Shown here one piece after another: positions 7,515 through 16,524 of a stretch of DNA of 64,000 nucleotides. The notes beneath the pieces were generated by a model. The model saw only the letters and a program-made list of their open reading frames with translations. It was not told where the DNA came from and searched no databases. Every line of letters begins with the position of its first letter. Within the stretch, counting starts at the first letter, position 1. Origin of the DNA: Achromobacter marplatensis (GTDB taxonomy: Bacteria > Pseudomonadota > Gammaproteobacteria > Burkholderiales > Burkholderiaceae_B); assembly GCF_002209535.1 (NCBI RefSeq), contig NZ_NJIG01000004.1:248001-312000 (forward strand), given 5' to 3'. Made by a program: the position numbers and the translations under genes.

Positions 7515-9081
7515 TCTCGACGTCGTAAATCTGTCGCGATTCCAGTTTGCCGCGACCGCGCTTTACCACTTCCTGTTCGTCCCTCTCACGCTTGGCCTGT
7601 CGTTCATCCTGGCCATCATGGAAAGCGTGTACGTCATGACCGGCCGCCCCATCTGGAAGCGGATGACGATGTTCTGGGGCACGCTTTTCGGCATCAACTT
7701 CGCACTCGGTGTCGCGACCGGCGTGGTGATGGAATTCCAGTTCGGTATGAACTGGTCCTACTACAGCCACTATGTGGGCGACATCTTCGGCGCGCCGCTT
7801 GCGCTTGAAGGGCTGATGGCCTTCTTCCTGGAAGCCACTTTCGTCGGCCTGTTCTTCTTCGGCTGGAACCGCATGTCCAAGGTCAGCCACCTGGTGGTGA
7901 CCTGGTTGGTGGCGTTCGGCACGAACTTCTCGGCGCTGTGGATCCTGATCGCCAACGGCTGGATGCAGAACCCGGTGGGCGCGATCTTCAATCCCGACAC
8001 CATGCGCATGGAGATGACCGACTTCGCGGCGGTGATCTTCAACCCGGTGGCCCAAGCCAAGTTTGTGCACACGGTCAGCGCGGGTTATGTTGCCGGCGCC
8101 ATGTTCGTGATGTCGATCAGCGCCTGGTACCTGCTGAAAGGCCGTCATACCGACCTGGCCAAGCGTTCGATGGCGGTGGCCGCCAGCTTCGGCCTGGCCG
8201 GCGCGCTGTCGGTCGTGGTGCTGGGCGACGAAAGCGGCTACCTCACGACCGAACATCAGAAGATGAAGATCGCGGCCATGGAGTCCATGTGGCACACGGA
8301 ACCCGCGCCCGCGTCCTTCAACCTGATCGCGATCCCCAACCAGGCCGAGCGCAAGAACGACTTCGCCATCGAGATCCCCTACGTCATGGGCATCATCGGC
8401 ACGCGTTCCCTGACCACGCCGCTGCTGGGCATCGACGACCTGATCCTGCGTGCCGAGAACCGCATCCGCGACGGCATGGTGGCCTACGAGGCCTTGCAGA
8501 AGATCCGCGCCAACCCCAAGGACACGGATGCGCGCATGACCTTCGACAAGACCTGGCCGGACCTGGGCTACGCCTTGCTCGTCAAGCGCTACCAGGAAGA
8601 CATGAGCAAGGTCACCGAGGCCGACATCAAGAAGGCCGCGGTAGACACCGTGCCCAATGTGGCGCCGCTGTTCTGGGCGTTCCGCATCATGGTGGCGGTG
8701 GGCATGTACCTGATCCTGTTCTTCGGCGTGGCCTTCTGGCTGGCGTCGCGCGGCCGGCTGGACAGCCGCCGCGGCCTGCTCAAGGTGGCGCTGTGGAGCC
8801 TGCCGCTGCCGTGGGTCGCCATTGAAAGCGGCTGGTTCGTGGCCGAATACGGCCGCCAGCCCTGGGTGATCGAAGGTGTGCTGCCGACGTACTACGCCGC
8901 ATCCGGGCTGACGATTGCCGACCTGGCGATCAGCCTGGCTATCTTCCTGGTGCTGTACACGGTCCTCTTGATCATCGGCGTGAAGGTGATGTTGCACGCC
9001 ATCAAGGCGGGTCCGAAATCCGATGGGCCGGTGGCGGGCAACGCCGCCGCCGATCCTGTGCGCGCCGCCGTGCGCGCCTGA
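7507..9081 (+). CDS. cydA: Cytochrome bd ubiquinol oxidase subunit I
   Basis: The 524-residue polytopic protein starts MIDLDVVNLSRFQFAATAL. H21 corresponds to the high-spin heme b595 ligand (H19 in E. coli). The length and the roughly 140-residue hydrophilic stretch after GDESGY (EHQKMKIAAMESMWHTEP onward) indicate a long Q-loop of the E. coli CydA type rather than the short-loop CIO type. It oxidises ubiquinol and reduces oxygen with high affinity in the inner membrane. The start with GGGAG upstream is preferred over an in-frame ATG 14 codons earlier. Confidence 0.95.
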   Translation: MIDLDVVNLSRFQFAATALYHFLFVPLTLGLSFILAIMESVYVMTGRPIWKRMTMFWGTLFGINFALGVATGVVMEFQFGMNWSYYSHYVGDIFGAPLALEGLMAFFLEATFVGLFFFGWNRMSKVSHLVVTWLVAFGTNFSALWILIANGWMQNPVGAIFNPDTMRMEMTDFAAVIFNPVAQAKFVHTVSAGYVAGAMFVMSISAWYLLKGRHTDLAKRSMAVAASFGLAGALSVVVLGDESGYLTTEHQKMKIAAMESMWHTEPAPASFNLIAIPNQAERKNDFAIEIPYVMGIIGTRSLTTPLLGIDDLILRAENRIRDGMVAYEALQKIRANPKDTDARMTFDKTWPDLGYALLVKRYQEDMSKVTEADIKKAAVDTVPNVAPLFWAFRIMVAVGMYLILFFGVAFWLASRGRLDSRRGLLKVALWSLPLPWVAIESGWFVAEYGRQPWVIEGVLPTYYAASGLTIADLAISLAIFLVLYTVLLIIGVKVMLHAIKAGPKSDGPVAGNAAADPVRAAVRA

Positions 9082-9094
9082 GGGGGAGAAGCAG

Positions 9095-10249
9095 ATGGAT
9101 ACCCTTATTCCTTTTGACTATGGCACCTTGCGCGTGATCTGGTGGGCGCTGCTGGGCGCCTTGCTGATCGGCTTTGCCGTCATGGACGGCTTCGACCTGG
9201 GCGTGGCCGCCTTGCTGCCGGTGGTGGCCAAGACTGACGCCGAGCGCCGCGTGGTGATCAACGTGGTGGGCCCGGTGTGGGAGGGCAACCAGGTCTGGCT
9301 GATCACGGCGGGCGGCGCGATCTTTGCCGCCTGGCCGCTGTTGTATGCCGCGTCGTTCTCCGGGTTCTACCTGGCGATGATGCTGGCGCTGATCGCGCTG
9401 ATCCTGCGTCCCGTGGGCTTCAAGTACCGCAGCAAGATGGAAGGCACGCGCTGGCGCAACAGCTGGGACGGTGTGCTGTGCTTTTCGGGCGTCGTCGCCT
9501 CGCTGGTGTTCGGTGTGGCGGTCGGCAACATCATTCTTGGCGTGCCCTTCACGTTCCAGGGCTCGGCGCTGCGCATGGTGTACGAGGGGCATTTCTACCA
9601 GCTCTTCACGCCGTTCGCCCTGCTGTGCGGGGTGCTGAGCGTGGTGATGCTGGCCATGCACGGCGCGGTGCTGCTGGCCTGGCGCACGGAGGACCCGATT
9701 TCGTCCCGGGCCCGCAATTGGGGGCGCCTGCTGGCCTTGCTGACGGTGGCGCTGTTTGTGGCGGGTGGATTCTGGGTGGCGGGCGGCTTGAGTGGGCACG
9801 TCATTACCAGCGCGGTCGACATGAAGGGTCCGTCGGACCCCATGCTCAAGACCGTGACCGTGCAGACAGGCGCCTGGATGGCCAACTACGCGAAATGGCC
9901 GCTGATGTGGATCGCGCCCGCGTTGGGCGTGGCCGGTGCGGTGTTGGTGCTGCTGCTGTTGAGCGTCCGCGCGCACGTCCTGTCGTTCCTGGCGTCCGCG
10001 CTGTCGATCACCGGCGTCATCCTGACGGTGGGCTTCTCGCTGTTCCCGTTCCTGATGCCGTCGTCGACCAATCCCCAAGCCGGCCTGACCGTCTGGGACG
10101 CGTCGTCCAGCCACCTGACGCTGTGGATCATGGTGATCGCGGTGGCCATCTTCCTGCCGATCGTGACGCTCTACACCGCCTGGGTGTATCGCGTGATGCG
10201 CGGCAAGGTCACCCATGATTCCGTGGGCGACACGCCCAACTCTTACTGA
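9095..10249 (+). CDS. cydB: Cytochrome bd ubiquinol oxidase subunit II
   Basis: The 384-residue inner-membrane protein begins MDTLIPFDYGTLRVIWWALL and contains the conserved MDGFDLGVAALLP and GPVWEGNQVWLI segments with acidic residues of the proton channel. It pairs with CydA. The ATG lies 13 bp after the cydA stop behind GGGGGAGAAG. Full length for the family. Confidence 0.95.
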   Translation: MDTLIPFDYGTLRVIWWALLGALLIGFAVMDGFDLGVAALLPVVAKTDAERRVVINVVGPVWEGNQVWLITAGGAIFAAWPLLYAASFSGFYLAMMLALIALILRPVGFKYRSKMEGTRWRNSWDGVLCFSGVVASLVFGVAVGNIILGVPFTFQGSALRMVYEGHFYQLFTPFALLCGVLSVVMLAMHGAVLLAWRTEDPISSRARNWGRLLALLTVALFVAGGFWVAGGLSGHVITSAVDMKGPSDPMLKTVTVQTGAWMANYAKWPLMWIAPALGVAGAVLVLLLLSVRAHVLSFLASALSITGVILTVGFSLFPFLMPSSTNPQAGLTVWDASSSHLTLWIMVIAVAIFLPIVTLYTAWVYRVMRGKVTHDSVGDTPNSY

Positions 10250-10265
10250 TAAAGGAGCCTCCACC

Positions 10266-10391
10266 ATGTGGTATTTCTCGTGGATACTCGGCTTGGGTCT
10301 GGCGTGTGCGTTCGCTATCCTCAATGCAATGTGGTTCGAGCTGCGTGAAGGGCATTCGCATGACCCGCGCGCCAGCCGTAGCGACGAGTGA
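10266..10391 (+). CDS. cydX: Cytochrome bd small subunit CydX
   Basis: This 41-residue protein, MWYFSWILGLGLACAFAILN followed by AMWFELREG, matches CydX/YbgT: one transmembrane helix with Tyr3, Trp6, Gly9 and the conserved acidic residue at its end. CydX stabilises the hemes of the bd oxidase. It lies 16 bp after cydB behind AAGGAGC. Its TGA overlaps the GTG start of cydD by 4 bases. Confidence 0.92.
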   Translation: MWYFSWILGLGLACAFAILNAMWFELREGHSHDPRASRSDE

Positions 10392-12145
10392 GCGGCGGCG
10401 CTAGCACCCTCGAGCACGACCCGTCCGCCAGCCTGCAGAAACCGCCGCGCGAACAGTCGGGGTGGCTGATGGCGCTTGCCAAGGCGGCGAGGGTTCCGCT
10501 GATGGTGGCGGGCGCTGCGCCGCTGGTCAGCGGCGCCTTGCTGGTCGTGCAGGCCTGGCTGCTGGCCAGCGTGCTGGATGCGGCGATCGTCCGCCAGGCG
10601 CCGCGCCAGGAATTGCTGGCAAGCATCCTGGGCATCGCCGGCTTGATGCTGCTGCGCGCATGCATCACCTGGGCGGGTGAACGCGCCGGGGCGGACGCGG
10701 CCGAACGCATCAAGCGCCATGTGCGCCAGTCGCTGTTTTCCCGGCTGGTGGCGAAGGGCCCCTATTGGAGCCGCGGCAAGGCGTCTGGCGAACTGGCCAG
10801 CGCAGTCGTGGACCAGGTCGAGGCGCTGGACGGCTTTTTCGCCAAGTACCTGCCTGCGATGGCCGCTGCCGCCATGCTGCCCGTGGCGTTTTCCGTGTTG
10901 CTGTTGCCCGTGGACGTGATCGCGGGCCTGGTGCTGCTGATCACCGCGCCGCTGATTCCGCTGTTCATGGCGCTGGTGGGGTGGGGCGCGCAAGGCGCCA
11001 GCCGCCGTCACCTGCGCGCGTTCGCCCGCTTGTCCGGCTTCTTCGCCGACCGCTTGCGCGGGCTGTCCACCCTGAAGCTGTATGGCCGCGCCGAAGCCGA
11101 GGCGGCTTCCGTGGTGGCCGCCAGCGACGCGCTGCGCCAGCGCACGATGTCGGTGCTGCGTATCGCCTTCCTGTCGTCCGCCGTGCTGGAGTTCTTCGCC
11201 GCGCTGGGCGTGGCGGGCGTGGCCGTATATATCGGGCTGACCTATCTGGGGTTCCTGGACGTGCGGTGGTCGCCCCTGACCTTGCAGGCGGGCCTGTTCT
11301 GTCTGCTGATGGCGCCTGAAGTCTATGCCCCGCTGCGCCAGTTCGCCGCGCACTATCACGACCGCGCCACGGCACTTGCCGCCGTCACGCAGATCGCGGT
11401 GCTCTTCGATGGCCTGCCGCAAGACGACGCCGCCGAGCCGAAGGCGGCCGGACGCGGAACCGTCGTGCCGCCGGCGTCGGAAGCCGGCGCGCCCGTCGAG
11501 GTGACGGGCCTGCGCGTGACGGCGCCGGGGCGTGGGCAGCTGGTGCTGGCCGACGCCGCGTTGCGGCTGGTGCCGGGCGAACAAGTGGCATTGATGGGCC
11601 CCAGCGGCATCGGCAAGTCCACGCTTATTGAAGCCATTGCCCGGTTGCGGCCATTCGATGGCGAGGTGAGCATCGACGGCGTGCCGCTGGGCGATTGGGA
11701 CGAAGCCGCCTTGCGCCAGCGCGTGGCGCTGATCGGGCAGAAGCCGCAATTGCTGGCCGGGTCGATCGCCGACAACATCCGGCTGGGCCGGCCGGGCGCA
11801 TCCGACACCGATCTGCGGGAAGCCGCCCGGCGCGCCTGTGTGCTGGAGTTTTCGGACGCGCTGCCGCAGGGCCTGGACACGCTGCTGGGCAGCCGGGGCC
11901 ATGGCCTGTCGGGCGGGCAGGCACAGCGCGTGGCGTTGGCGCGCCTGTTTCTGCGGGATCCCGGGCTGATCCTGCTGGACGAGCCCACGGCGCATCTGGA
12001 CGAGGCGACCCAGGCCCGGGTGCTGGATGAAATCCTGGAATTCTCCGCAGGCCGCACCTTGCTGCTTGCGACGCATGCACCCGTGGTGGCGGCCCGCTTC
12101 GGCCGCGTGCTGCGAGTAGCGGGCGGGAAAGTGGAAGACGCATGA
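10388..12145 (+). CDS. cydD: Thiol reductant ABC exporter subunit CydD
   Basis: The 585-residue protein has an N-terminal six-helix transmembrane domain and a C-terminal ATPase with Walker A GPSGIGKST at about residues 404-412, signature LSGGQAQR and Walker B LILLDEPTAHLD. CydDC is a heterodimeric inner-membrane transporter, described as a glutathione/cysteine exporter in E. coli and needed for bd oxidase assembly. The start is GTG, overlapping cydX by 4 bases, so the oxidase and its assembly factor are translationally linked. Confidence 0.93.
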   Translation: MSGGASTLEHDPSASLQKPPREQSGWLMALAKAARVPLMVAGAAPLVSGALLVVQAWLLASVLDAAIVRQAPRQELLASILGIAGLMLLRACITWAGERAGADAAERIKRHVRQSLFSRLVAKGPYWSRGKASGELASAVVDQVEALDGFFAKYLPAMAAAAMLPVAFSVLLLPVDVIAGLVLLITAPLIPLFMALVGWGAQGASRRHLRAFARLSGFFADRLRGLSTLKLYGRAEAEAASVVAASDALRQRTMSVLRIAFLSSAVLEFFAALGVAGVAVYIGLTYLGFLDVRWSPLTLQAGLFCLLMAPEVYAPLRQFAAHYHDRATALAAVTQIAVLFDGLPQDDAAEPKAAGRGTVVPPASEAGAPVEVTGLRVTAPGRGQLVLADAALRLVPGEQVALMGPSGIGKSTLIEAIARLRPFDGEVSIDGVPLGDWDEAALRQRVALIGQKPQLLAGSIADNIRLGRPGASDTDLREAARRACVLEFSDALPQGLDTLLGSRGHGLSGGQAQRVALARLFLRDPGLILLDEPTAHLDEATQARVLDEILEFSAGRTLLLATHAPVVAARFGRVLRVAGGKVEDA

Positions 12146-13836
12146 AGAATCTGTTGTTGCTGCTGCCGCTGTACGCACGCCGGAAAAGCGGGCTTTTACT
12201 CGCATTGTTCTGTGCGCTGGCCACGGTGGCCGCGGGCGTCGGCTTGCTGGGCGTGTCCGGCTGGTTCCTGACGGGCGCAGCCCTGGCGGGGGCGGGCGGG
12301 GTCTTCAACCTGTTCGCGCCGTCCGCGCTGGTGCGTGGCTTGTCCTTTTTGCGCATCGTGTCGCGCTATGCCGACCGCGTGGTGGGCCACTCGGCCACGT
12401 TGCGCCTGCTGGCGGATCTGCGCGCCACGGTGTTCGGGGCGCTGATCCGGCTGACGCCGCGCCAGTTGGCGAAGTACCGCAGCGGCGATCTGGTGGCGCG
12501 CATGACGGGCGACGTCGACGCGCTGGATACGGTCTTCCTGTTCGTGCTGGCGCCGTTGGCCACCGCGATCCTGGGCGGCGCCGTGCTGACGGCGGTGCTG
12601 GGCATGTGGGTGCCTGCCGCCGCGCTCGCGTTTGCGCTGGCGTTGCTGACGGCCTGTGTGCTGGTGCCGGCATGGTTGCTGCGGGCGGCGCGCAAGCCGG
12701 GCGCCGCCGCCCAGGAAAGTGCGGCCGGCCTGCGCGCGGCGACGCTGGACGCGGTGGATGGCCACGCCGACATGGTGGCGTTGCATGCGCAGGCGCCCAC
12801 CGCCGCGCATTTCGAACGGCTTTGCGAAGCCAGCGCGCTGGCGCGCCGCAGCCAGGCCCGGGTGGCGGCACGCGGGCAATGGTTCCTGCAAGTCGCGGCC
12901 GGCGTTTCGGTGTTGGCGTTACTGTGGTTCGGATTGGGGACGCATGAAGCGGGGCTGATCGAGGGACCCGTGCTGGTGGGTCTGCTGCTGGCCGTCATCG
13001 GCATTTTCGAAGTGGCGGGGCCCATCATGCGCGGCGCGTCCCGCATGGGTTCGGCCATGTCGGCGGCGGCGCGGATCCGCGAGGTGACGCAAGCCCAGCC
13101 CGACATGCAGGACGCGGCCACGGTGCGCGCCTTGCCGTCCGCCGGCGTGCTGGAGTTGGACGGGGTGGTGTTCCGCTATCCGGCCCGGGCGGAGGGTGCG
13201 CGCCCGGTCGTCCTGGACGGCATCGACCTGCGGGTGGAGCCCGGCGAACGCGTCGCCATCGTGGGGGCCAGCGGGCAGGGCAAGTCCACGCTGCTGCATC
13301 TGATCCTGCGCCTGGAAGACCCGCAAGCGGGACACGTGCGCTTTGGTGGCTGCGACGCGCGCGATTGCGCGCAGGCGGACTGGCACCGGCGCATTGCCTT
13401 GCTGTCCCAGGACGCGCCCGTTTTCCTGGGCACCTTGCGCACCAATCTGCTGATCGGGGACCCGCAGGCCGACGATGCGGCCCTGTGGGGCGCGTTGGAC
13501 GCGGCCAGGCTGGGCGATTTCGTGCGCGGCCTGCCCGACGGGCTGGACACCTGGGCGGGCGAGACCGGTTCGCAACTGTCGGCAGGCCAGGCGCGCCGCC
13601 TGTGCCTGGCGCGGGCGCTGCTGTCGCCGGCAGCGGTCATCGTGCTGGACGAACCTACGGCCGGCCTGGATGCCGCGGCGCAAGCCGACTTCTTCAACGA
13701 CCTGGAACGCGCGGTGCGGGGACGCACCGTGGTGCTGGCGACGCACGCGGCGTTGCCCCCCGGCGCCGTCGACCGCTGCTATGAATTGCGCGGCGCGCAA
13801 TTACATGACTTGTCACCGGCGGCAATCCTGGCTTAA
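12142..13836 (+). CDS. cydC: Thiol reductant ABC exporter subunit CydC
   Basis: The 564-residue half transporter has Walker A GASGQGKST at about residues 374-382 and Walker B VIVLDEPTAGLD. The signature is LSAGQARR, slightly off the canonical LSGGQ, as is frequent in CydC. It overlaps cydD by 4 bp and completes the cydABX-cydDC operon. Confidence 0.93.
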   Translation: MKNLLLLLPLYARRKSGLLLALFCALATVAAGVGLLGVSGWFLTGAALAGAGGVFNLFAPSALVRGLSFLRIVSRYADRVVGHSATLRLLADLRATVFGALIRLTPRQLAKYRSGDLVARMTGDVDALDTVFLFVLAPLATAILGGAVLTAVLGMWVPAAALAFALALLTACVLVPAWLLRAARKPGAAAQESAAGLRAATLDAVDGHADMVALHAQAPTAAHFERLCEASALARRSQARVAARGQWFLQVAAGVSVLALLWFGLGTHEAGLIEGPVLVGLLLAVIGIFEVAGPIMRGASRMGSAMSAAARIREVTQAQPDMQDAATVRALPSAGVLELDGVVFRYPARAEGARPVVLDGIDLRVEPGERVAIVGASGQGKSTLLHLILRLEDPQAGHVRFGGCDARDCAQADWHRRIALLSQDAPVFLGTLRTNLLIGDPQADDAALWGALDAARLGDFVRGLPDGLDTWAGETGSQLSAGQARRLCLARALLSPAAVIVLDEPTAGLDAAAQADFFNDLERAVRGRTVVLATHAALPPGAVDRCYELRGAQLHDLSPAAILA

Positions 13837-13890
13837 GCGCGGTGGCAAGGTTATAGTTCGCCTTGCTTCAATTCTTCAGGGCCGCCTTCC

Positions 13891-14442
13891 ATGCAGACCG
13901 ACAACGCCGAGTACATCCGGCGCACCATCCGCAGCGTTCCGGACTGGCCCCAACCCGGTGTCGTGTTCCGCGACATCACGCCGGTTCTGCAAGACCCGCG
14001 CGCGTTCCGGGTGTTGATCGATCTGTTCGTCTACCGCTATATGCGCCAGCGCCTTGACCTGGTGGCAGGCGTGGACGCGCGCGGCTTCATCGTGGGCAGC
14101 GTGCTGGCCTATGAACTGAATTTGGGTTTCGTGCCGGTGCGCAAGAAGGGCAAGCTGCCTTACCGCACCGTAGCCGAGGAATACTCGCTGGAATACGGCA
14201 ATGCCGCCGTCGAGATGCACACGGATTCCGTGCGCACCGGCCAACGCGTGTTGCTGGTCGATGACCTGATCGCCACGGGCGGCACCATGCTGGCCGCGAT
14301 CAAGCTGCTGCAGCGCCTGGGCGCGAACGTGGTCGAAGCGGCCGCCATCATCGATTTGCCCGACCTGGGCGGCTCGGCCAAGGTGGCCGCCACCGGCACG
14401 CCGCTCTATACGGTCTGTCAGTACGGCGACGCAACGCCGTAA
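13891..14442 (+). CDS. apt: Adenine phosphoribosyltransferase
   Basis: The 183-residue protein has the PRPP-binding motif [13 protein letters not shown] at about residues 119-131 and the APT N-terminal pattern [19 protein letters not shown]. It salvages adenine to AMP in the cytoplasm. It is 54 bp downstream of cydC; the link is probably positional only. A nested palindromic repeat lies just after it and may end transcription. Confidence 0.95.
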   Translation: MQTDNAEYIRRTIRSVPDWPQPGVVFRDITPVLQDPRAFRVLIDLFVYRYMRQRLDLVAGVDARGFIVGSVLAYELNLGFVPVRKKGKLPYRTVAEEYSLEYGNAAVEMHTDSVRTGQRVLLVDDLIATGGTMLAAIKLLQRLGANVVEAAAIIDLPDLGGSAKVAATGTPLYTVCQYGDATP

Positions 14443-14460
14443 GCGACCCCGATTGCAGGG

Positions 14461-14641
14461 CGTAGGATGGGTGGAGCGCGAGGGTTCTTAAGCAAGAACG
14501 CAGGTGCTCAGCGCGCGAAACCCATCAAGCAGCCTGTGCGTTGTGGCTGACGCTGGCAAGAACCCACCGCTGCTTGATGGGTTTCGCGCGCTGAAGGTCG
14601 GAGTTCTTGGCACTGAACCCTCGCGCTCCACCCATCCTACG
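14461..14641. repeat. 181-bp nested palindromic repeat (REP/MITE-like)
   Basis: The outer arms, 14461-14487 and 14615-14641, are perfect 27-bp inverted complements; the left begins CGTAGGATGGGTGGAGCGCG. The inner arms, 14509-14533 and 14569-14593, are perfect 25-bp complements; the left begins CAGCGCGCGAAACCC. The repeat lies between convergent apt and lysR genes, so it could terminate both. The stop codon of the LysR gene (14637-14639) is inside the right arm. Similar CGTAGGATGGGTGGAG repeats are, as I recall, dispersed in beta- and gammaproteobacterial genomes. Confidence 0.85.
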
Positions 14642-15527
14642 AATCCGATAAGCGGGGCTGGATGAAGTCCAGGAACGCCTTGGTCTTGGCGGGCAGCATG
14701 CGCGAGGGCAGCAACGCGAACAGGGGCAGGGGCGTCAGGCTCCAGTCGGGCAGCACCCGCACCAGCCCTGCCTGCTTGATGGCGCGTTCCATTGCATCGA
14801 ACACCAGCAGCGGCGTGATGCCCAGGCCCTGGCCGGCCAGGCGTCCCAGCATGCCCACATTGTTCGCCGACAGGCGGCCGGACACTTGCACGCGTTCCAC
14901 CTTGTCGCCCGAATGGAGCATCCAGAAGGATGATTCTTCGCGCATCGTCGGCCGCAGGCATTCGTGGTGCGTCAGGTCGGCAGGCACCCGCGGTTCGCCG
15001 TGGCGGGCCAGATAGTCGGGCGAGGCATACAGTTGGTGCGCCATCAGCACGATCTTGCGCGAGATCAGGCTGGAATCCGGCTGCTGGCCGAAACGCAGGA
15101 TCAGGTCGAACGGATTGCTGATGGGGTCGATCGGGCGCATGCTCAGATCGAAATCGCATTCGATGTCCGGATGCTGCTCGCGGAATTCGCTGATGACGGC
15201 GGGCAGGAACAGCTGGGCGAGGCTCGTGGGCAGCGAGATGCGCAGGCGGCCCTTGGGCTGCACCGCCATGTCCAACAGCTGGTCGTGCGCAATGCGCGCT
15301 TCTTCCACAATGTGCCGGCAGCGTTCGAAGTAGATGGCGCCGGCTTCAGTCAGGTCGATCTTGCGCGTGCTGCGGTTCAACAGGCGCATGCCGACGCTGC
15401 GTTCCAGTTCGCTGACGCGGCGCGAGAGCGTGGAGGTTGGAATATTCAAGGCTTCCGCCGCATGGCTGAAGTTCTTGCGCTTGGCGACTTCGACAAAAAG
15501 CGCGATGTCGTTAAGCTGGATATCCAT
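14637..15527 (-). CDS. LysR-family transcriptional regulator
   Basis: The 296-residue protein starts MDIQLNDIALFVEVAKRKNF with a winged HTH in residues 3-60 (SHAAEALNIPTSTLSRRVSE) and a LysR substrate-binding domain after about residue 88. This subgroup (CrgA/AaeR-like, with GRLRISLPTSLAQLFLPAVI split here as RLRISLPTS) typically acts on neighbouring metabolic genes; none is obvious here. I preferred the ATG at 15527 over one six codons upstream. The last codons and the TAG stop lie at the edge of the palindromic repeat, so the natural C-terminus may have been changed by repeat insertion. Confidence 0.88.
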   Translation of the reverse strand: MDIQLNDIALFVEVAKRKNFSHAAEALNIPTSTLSRRVSELERSVGMRLLNRSTRKIDLTEAGAIYFERCRHIVEEARIAHDQLLDMAVQPKGRLRISLPTSLAQLFLPAVISEFREQHPDIECDFDLSMRPIDPISNPFDLILRFGQQPDSSLISRKIVLMAHQLYASPDYLARHGEPRVPADLTHHECLRPTMREESSFWMLHSGDKVERVQVSGRLSANNVGMLGRLAGQGLGITPLLVFDAMERAIKQAGLVRVLPDWSLTPLPLFALLPSRMLPAKTKAFLDFIQPRLSDS

Positions 15528-15910
15528 AGTGCCCTCTAAACTCAAATTTCCATTTCTGGCAGATTTGTATGATAAATGGAATTATTGTCCCGCCAGCAGA
15601 AATGTCTATTTATCCACACGGAACATCCCATGCCTTGGGTGGTGGGCGCATGTTCCGTCACCCAGCTTGCTTCCAGCTGAATGCCCGCAAGGCTTGCGGT
15701 ATCTTGCTCTACCAGGGGACTGCGCAATAATCGCGCAGATTGCACCGGATACATCGTGCAATTGTCCCATCGGTGAAAATATGTTCACCAAAATAAGGGT
15801 TTTTACTAGGCGCCAATCGCCAGATACTTCGTCCCAGCAATCAAACAGTCACATCGCACCTGCCAGCCTGGCAGAAGACGGTGTGCAAGGTTTAGGATGG
15901 AGTCATCACA
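15528..15910. other. Intergenic region between lysR and the DUF4148 gene
   Basis: About 380 bp with lower GC than its neighbours. It should contain the divergent promoters of the LysR gene and the secreted-protein gene. I see no RNA gene or strong palindrome. Short ORFs on either strand look fortuitous. Confidence 0.5.
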
Positions 15911-16294
15911 ATGAAAGCCCTAGCAACTGCACTTATGGTTACCGCAACCCTGGTTGGCATGACCGCCGCCCACGCCGATGGCAAGACGCGTGAACAGGTT
16001 CAACAAGAACTGCAAGCCGCCAAGGCCGCAGGCCAGGTCACGTTCGGTGAACTGGACTACCCGCCCGCCACCGCGACGCAAACCAGCATGACGCGCGACC
16101 AGGTTCAGCAAGAACTGCAAAGCGCCAAGGCCGCCGGCCAGGTCACGACCGCCGAACTGGACTACCCGCCGCGCGCCGCCGTGTCGCAATCGGGCGGCAA
16201 GACGCGCGAACAAGTCCGCCAGGAATTGGCCGAAGCCAAGGCCCGCGGCGAATACACCTTCGGTGAACTGGACTACCCGCCTAAGGGCAAGTAA
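15911..16294 (+). CDS. Secreted DUF4148 protein with three tandem repeats
   Basis: The 127-residue precursor has a signal peptide (residues 1-22, ending TAAHA). It then has three copies of a 27-residue unit at about 26-52, 61-87 and 98-124, each with the pattern TR(E/D)QVxQEL...AKAxG...ELDYPP. DUF4148 proteins are small periplasmic or secreted proteins common in Burkholderiales; their function is unknown. Most have one such unit, so the triplication is notable. The first two copies are almost identical at residue level. The gene ends in a strong terminator that is also the ICE insertion site. Confidence 0.85.
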   Translation: MKALATALMVTATLVGMTAAHADGKTREQVQQELQAAKAAGQVTFGELDYPPATATQTSMTRDQVQQELQSAKAAGQVTTAELDYPPRAAVSQSGGKTREQVRQELAEAKARGEYTFGELDYPPKGK

Positions 16295-16317
16295 GTCCCG
16301 CCCCGGGATGGTCACGA

Positions 16318-16347
16318 GAAACCCCTTGAGACGCCGAGGGGTTTTTT
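16318..16347 (+). terminator. Rho-independent terminator of the DUF4148 gene
   Basis: AAACCCCT, a 10-base loop, AGGGGTTT and a run of Ts ending in TTATT. The T-tract is at the same time the left attachment core of the ICE. The stem and six Ts are retained on the chromosomal side, so termination should survive integration. Confidence 0.85.
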
Positions 16348-16350
16348 ATT
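16342..16350. other. attL: ICE left attachment core (attL)
   Basis: TTTTTTATT here is repeated exactly at 54043-54051. Between the two copies lies a gene set matching the Tn4371 ICE family; outside them lie ordinary chromosomal genes. I recall the family target as a short T-rich sequence (TTTTTCAT in Tn4371), which fits TTTTTTAT. The integrase gene starts 175 bp inside this end. Confidence 0.75.
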
Positions 16351-16524
16351 TCAGGATGACTCCCGCACCGTACTTCGCTGGACTACGCCATAGCCCGCTA
16401 TAGCAGGTTTATCAAGGACTTAGGCGAGTTCAACATATGCCGGTGCTTTCCGAAACTTGACCCGACTTTCCTGCTGCTGGCCCCTACAAGGCTCCTGGAA
16501 ACCGGGTCTTTCCGAGGAGTCATC

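Noticed and set aside
9002-12205. 1067-residue minus-strand ORF opposite cydB-cydD
   Set aside because: Composition is His/Arg/Gln-rich with no domain, exactly antisense to conserved oxidase and ABC genes. It is a GC-rich shadow frame.
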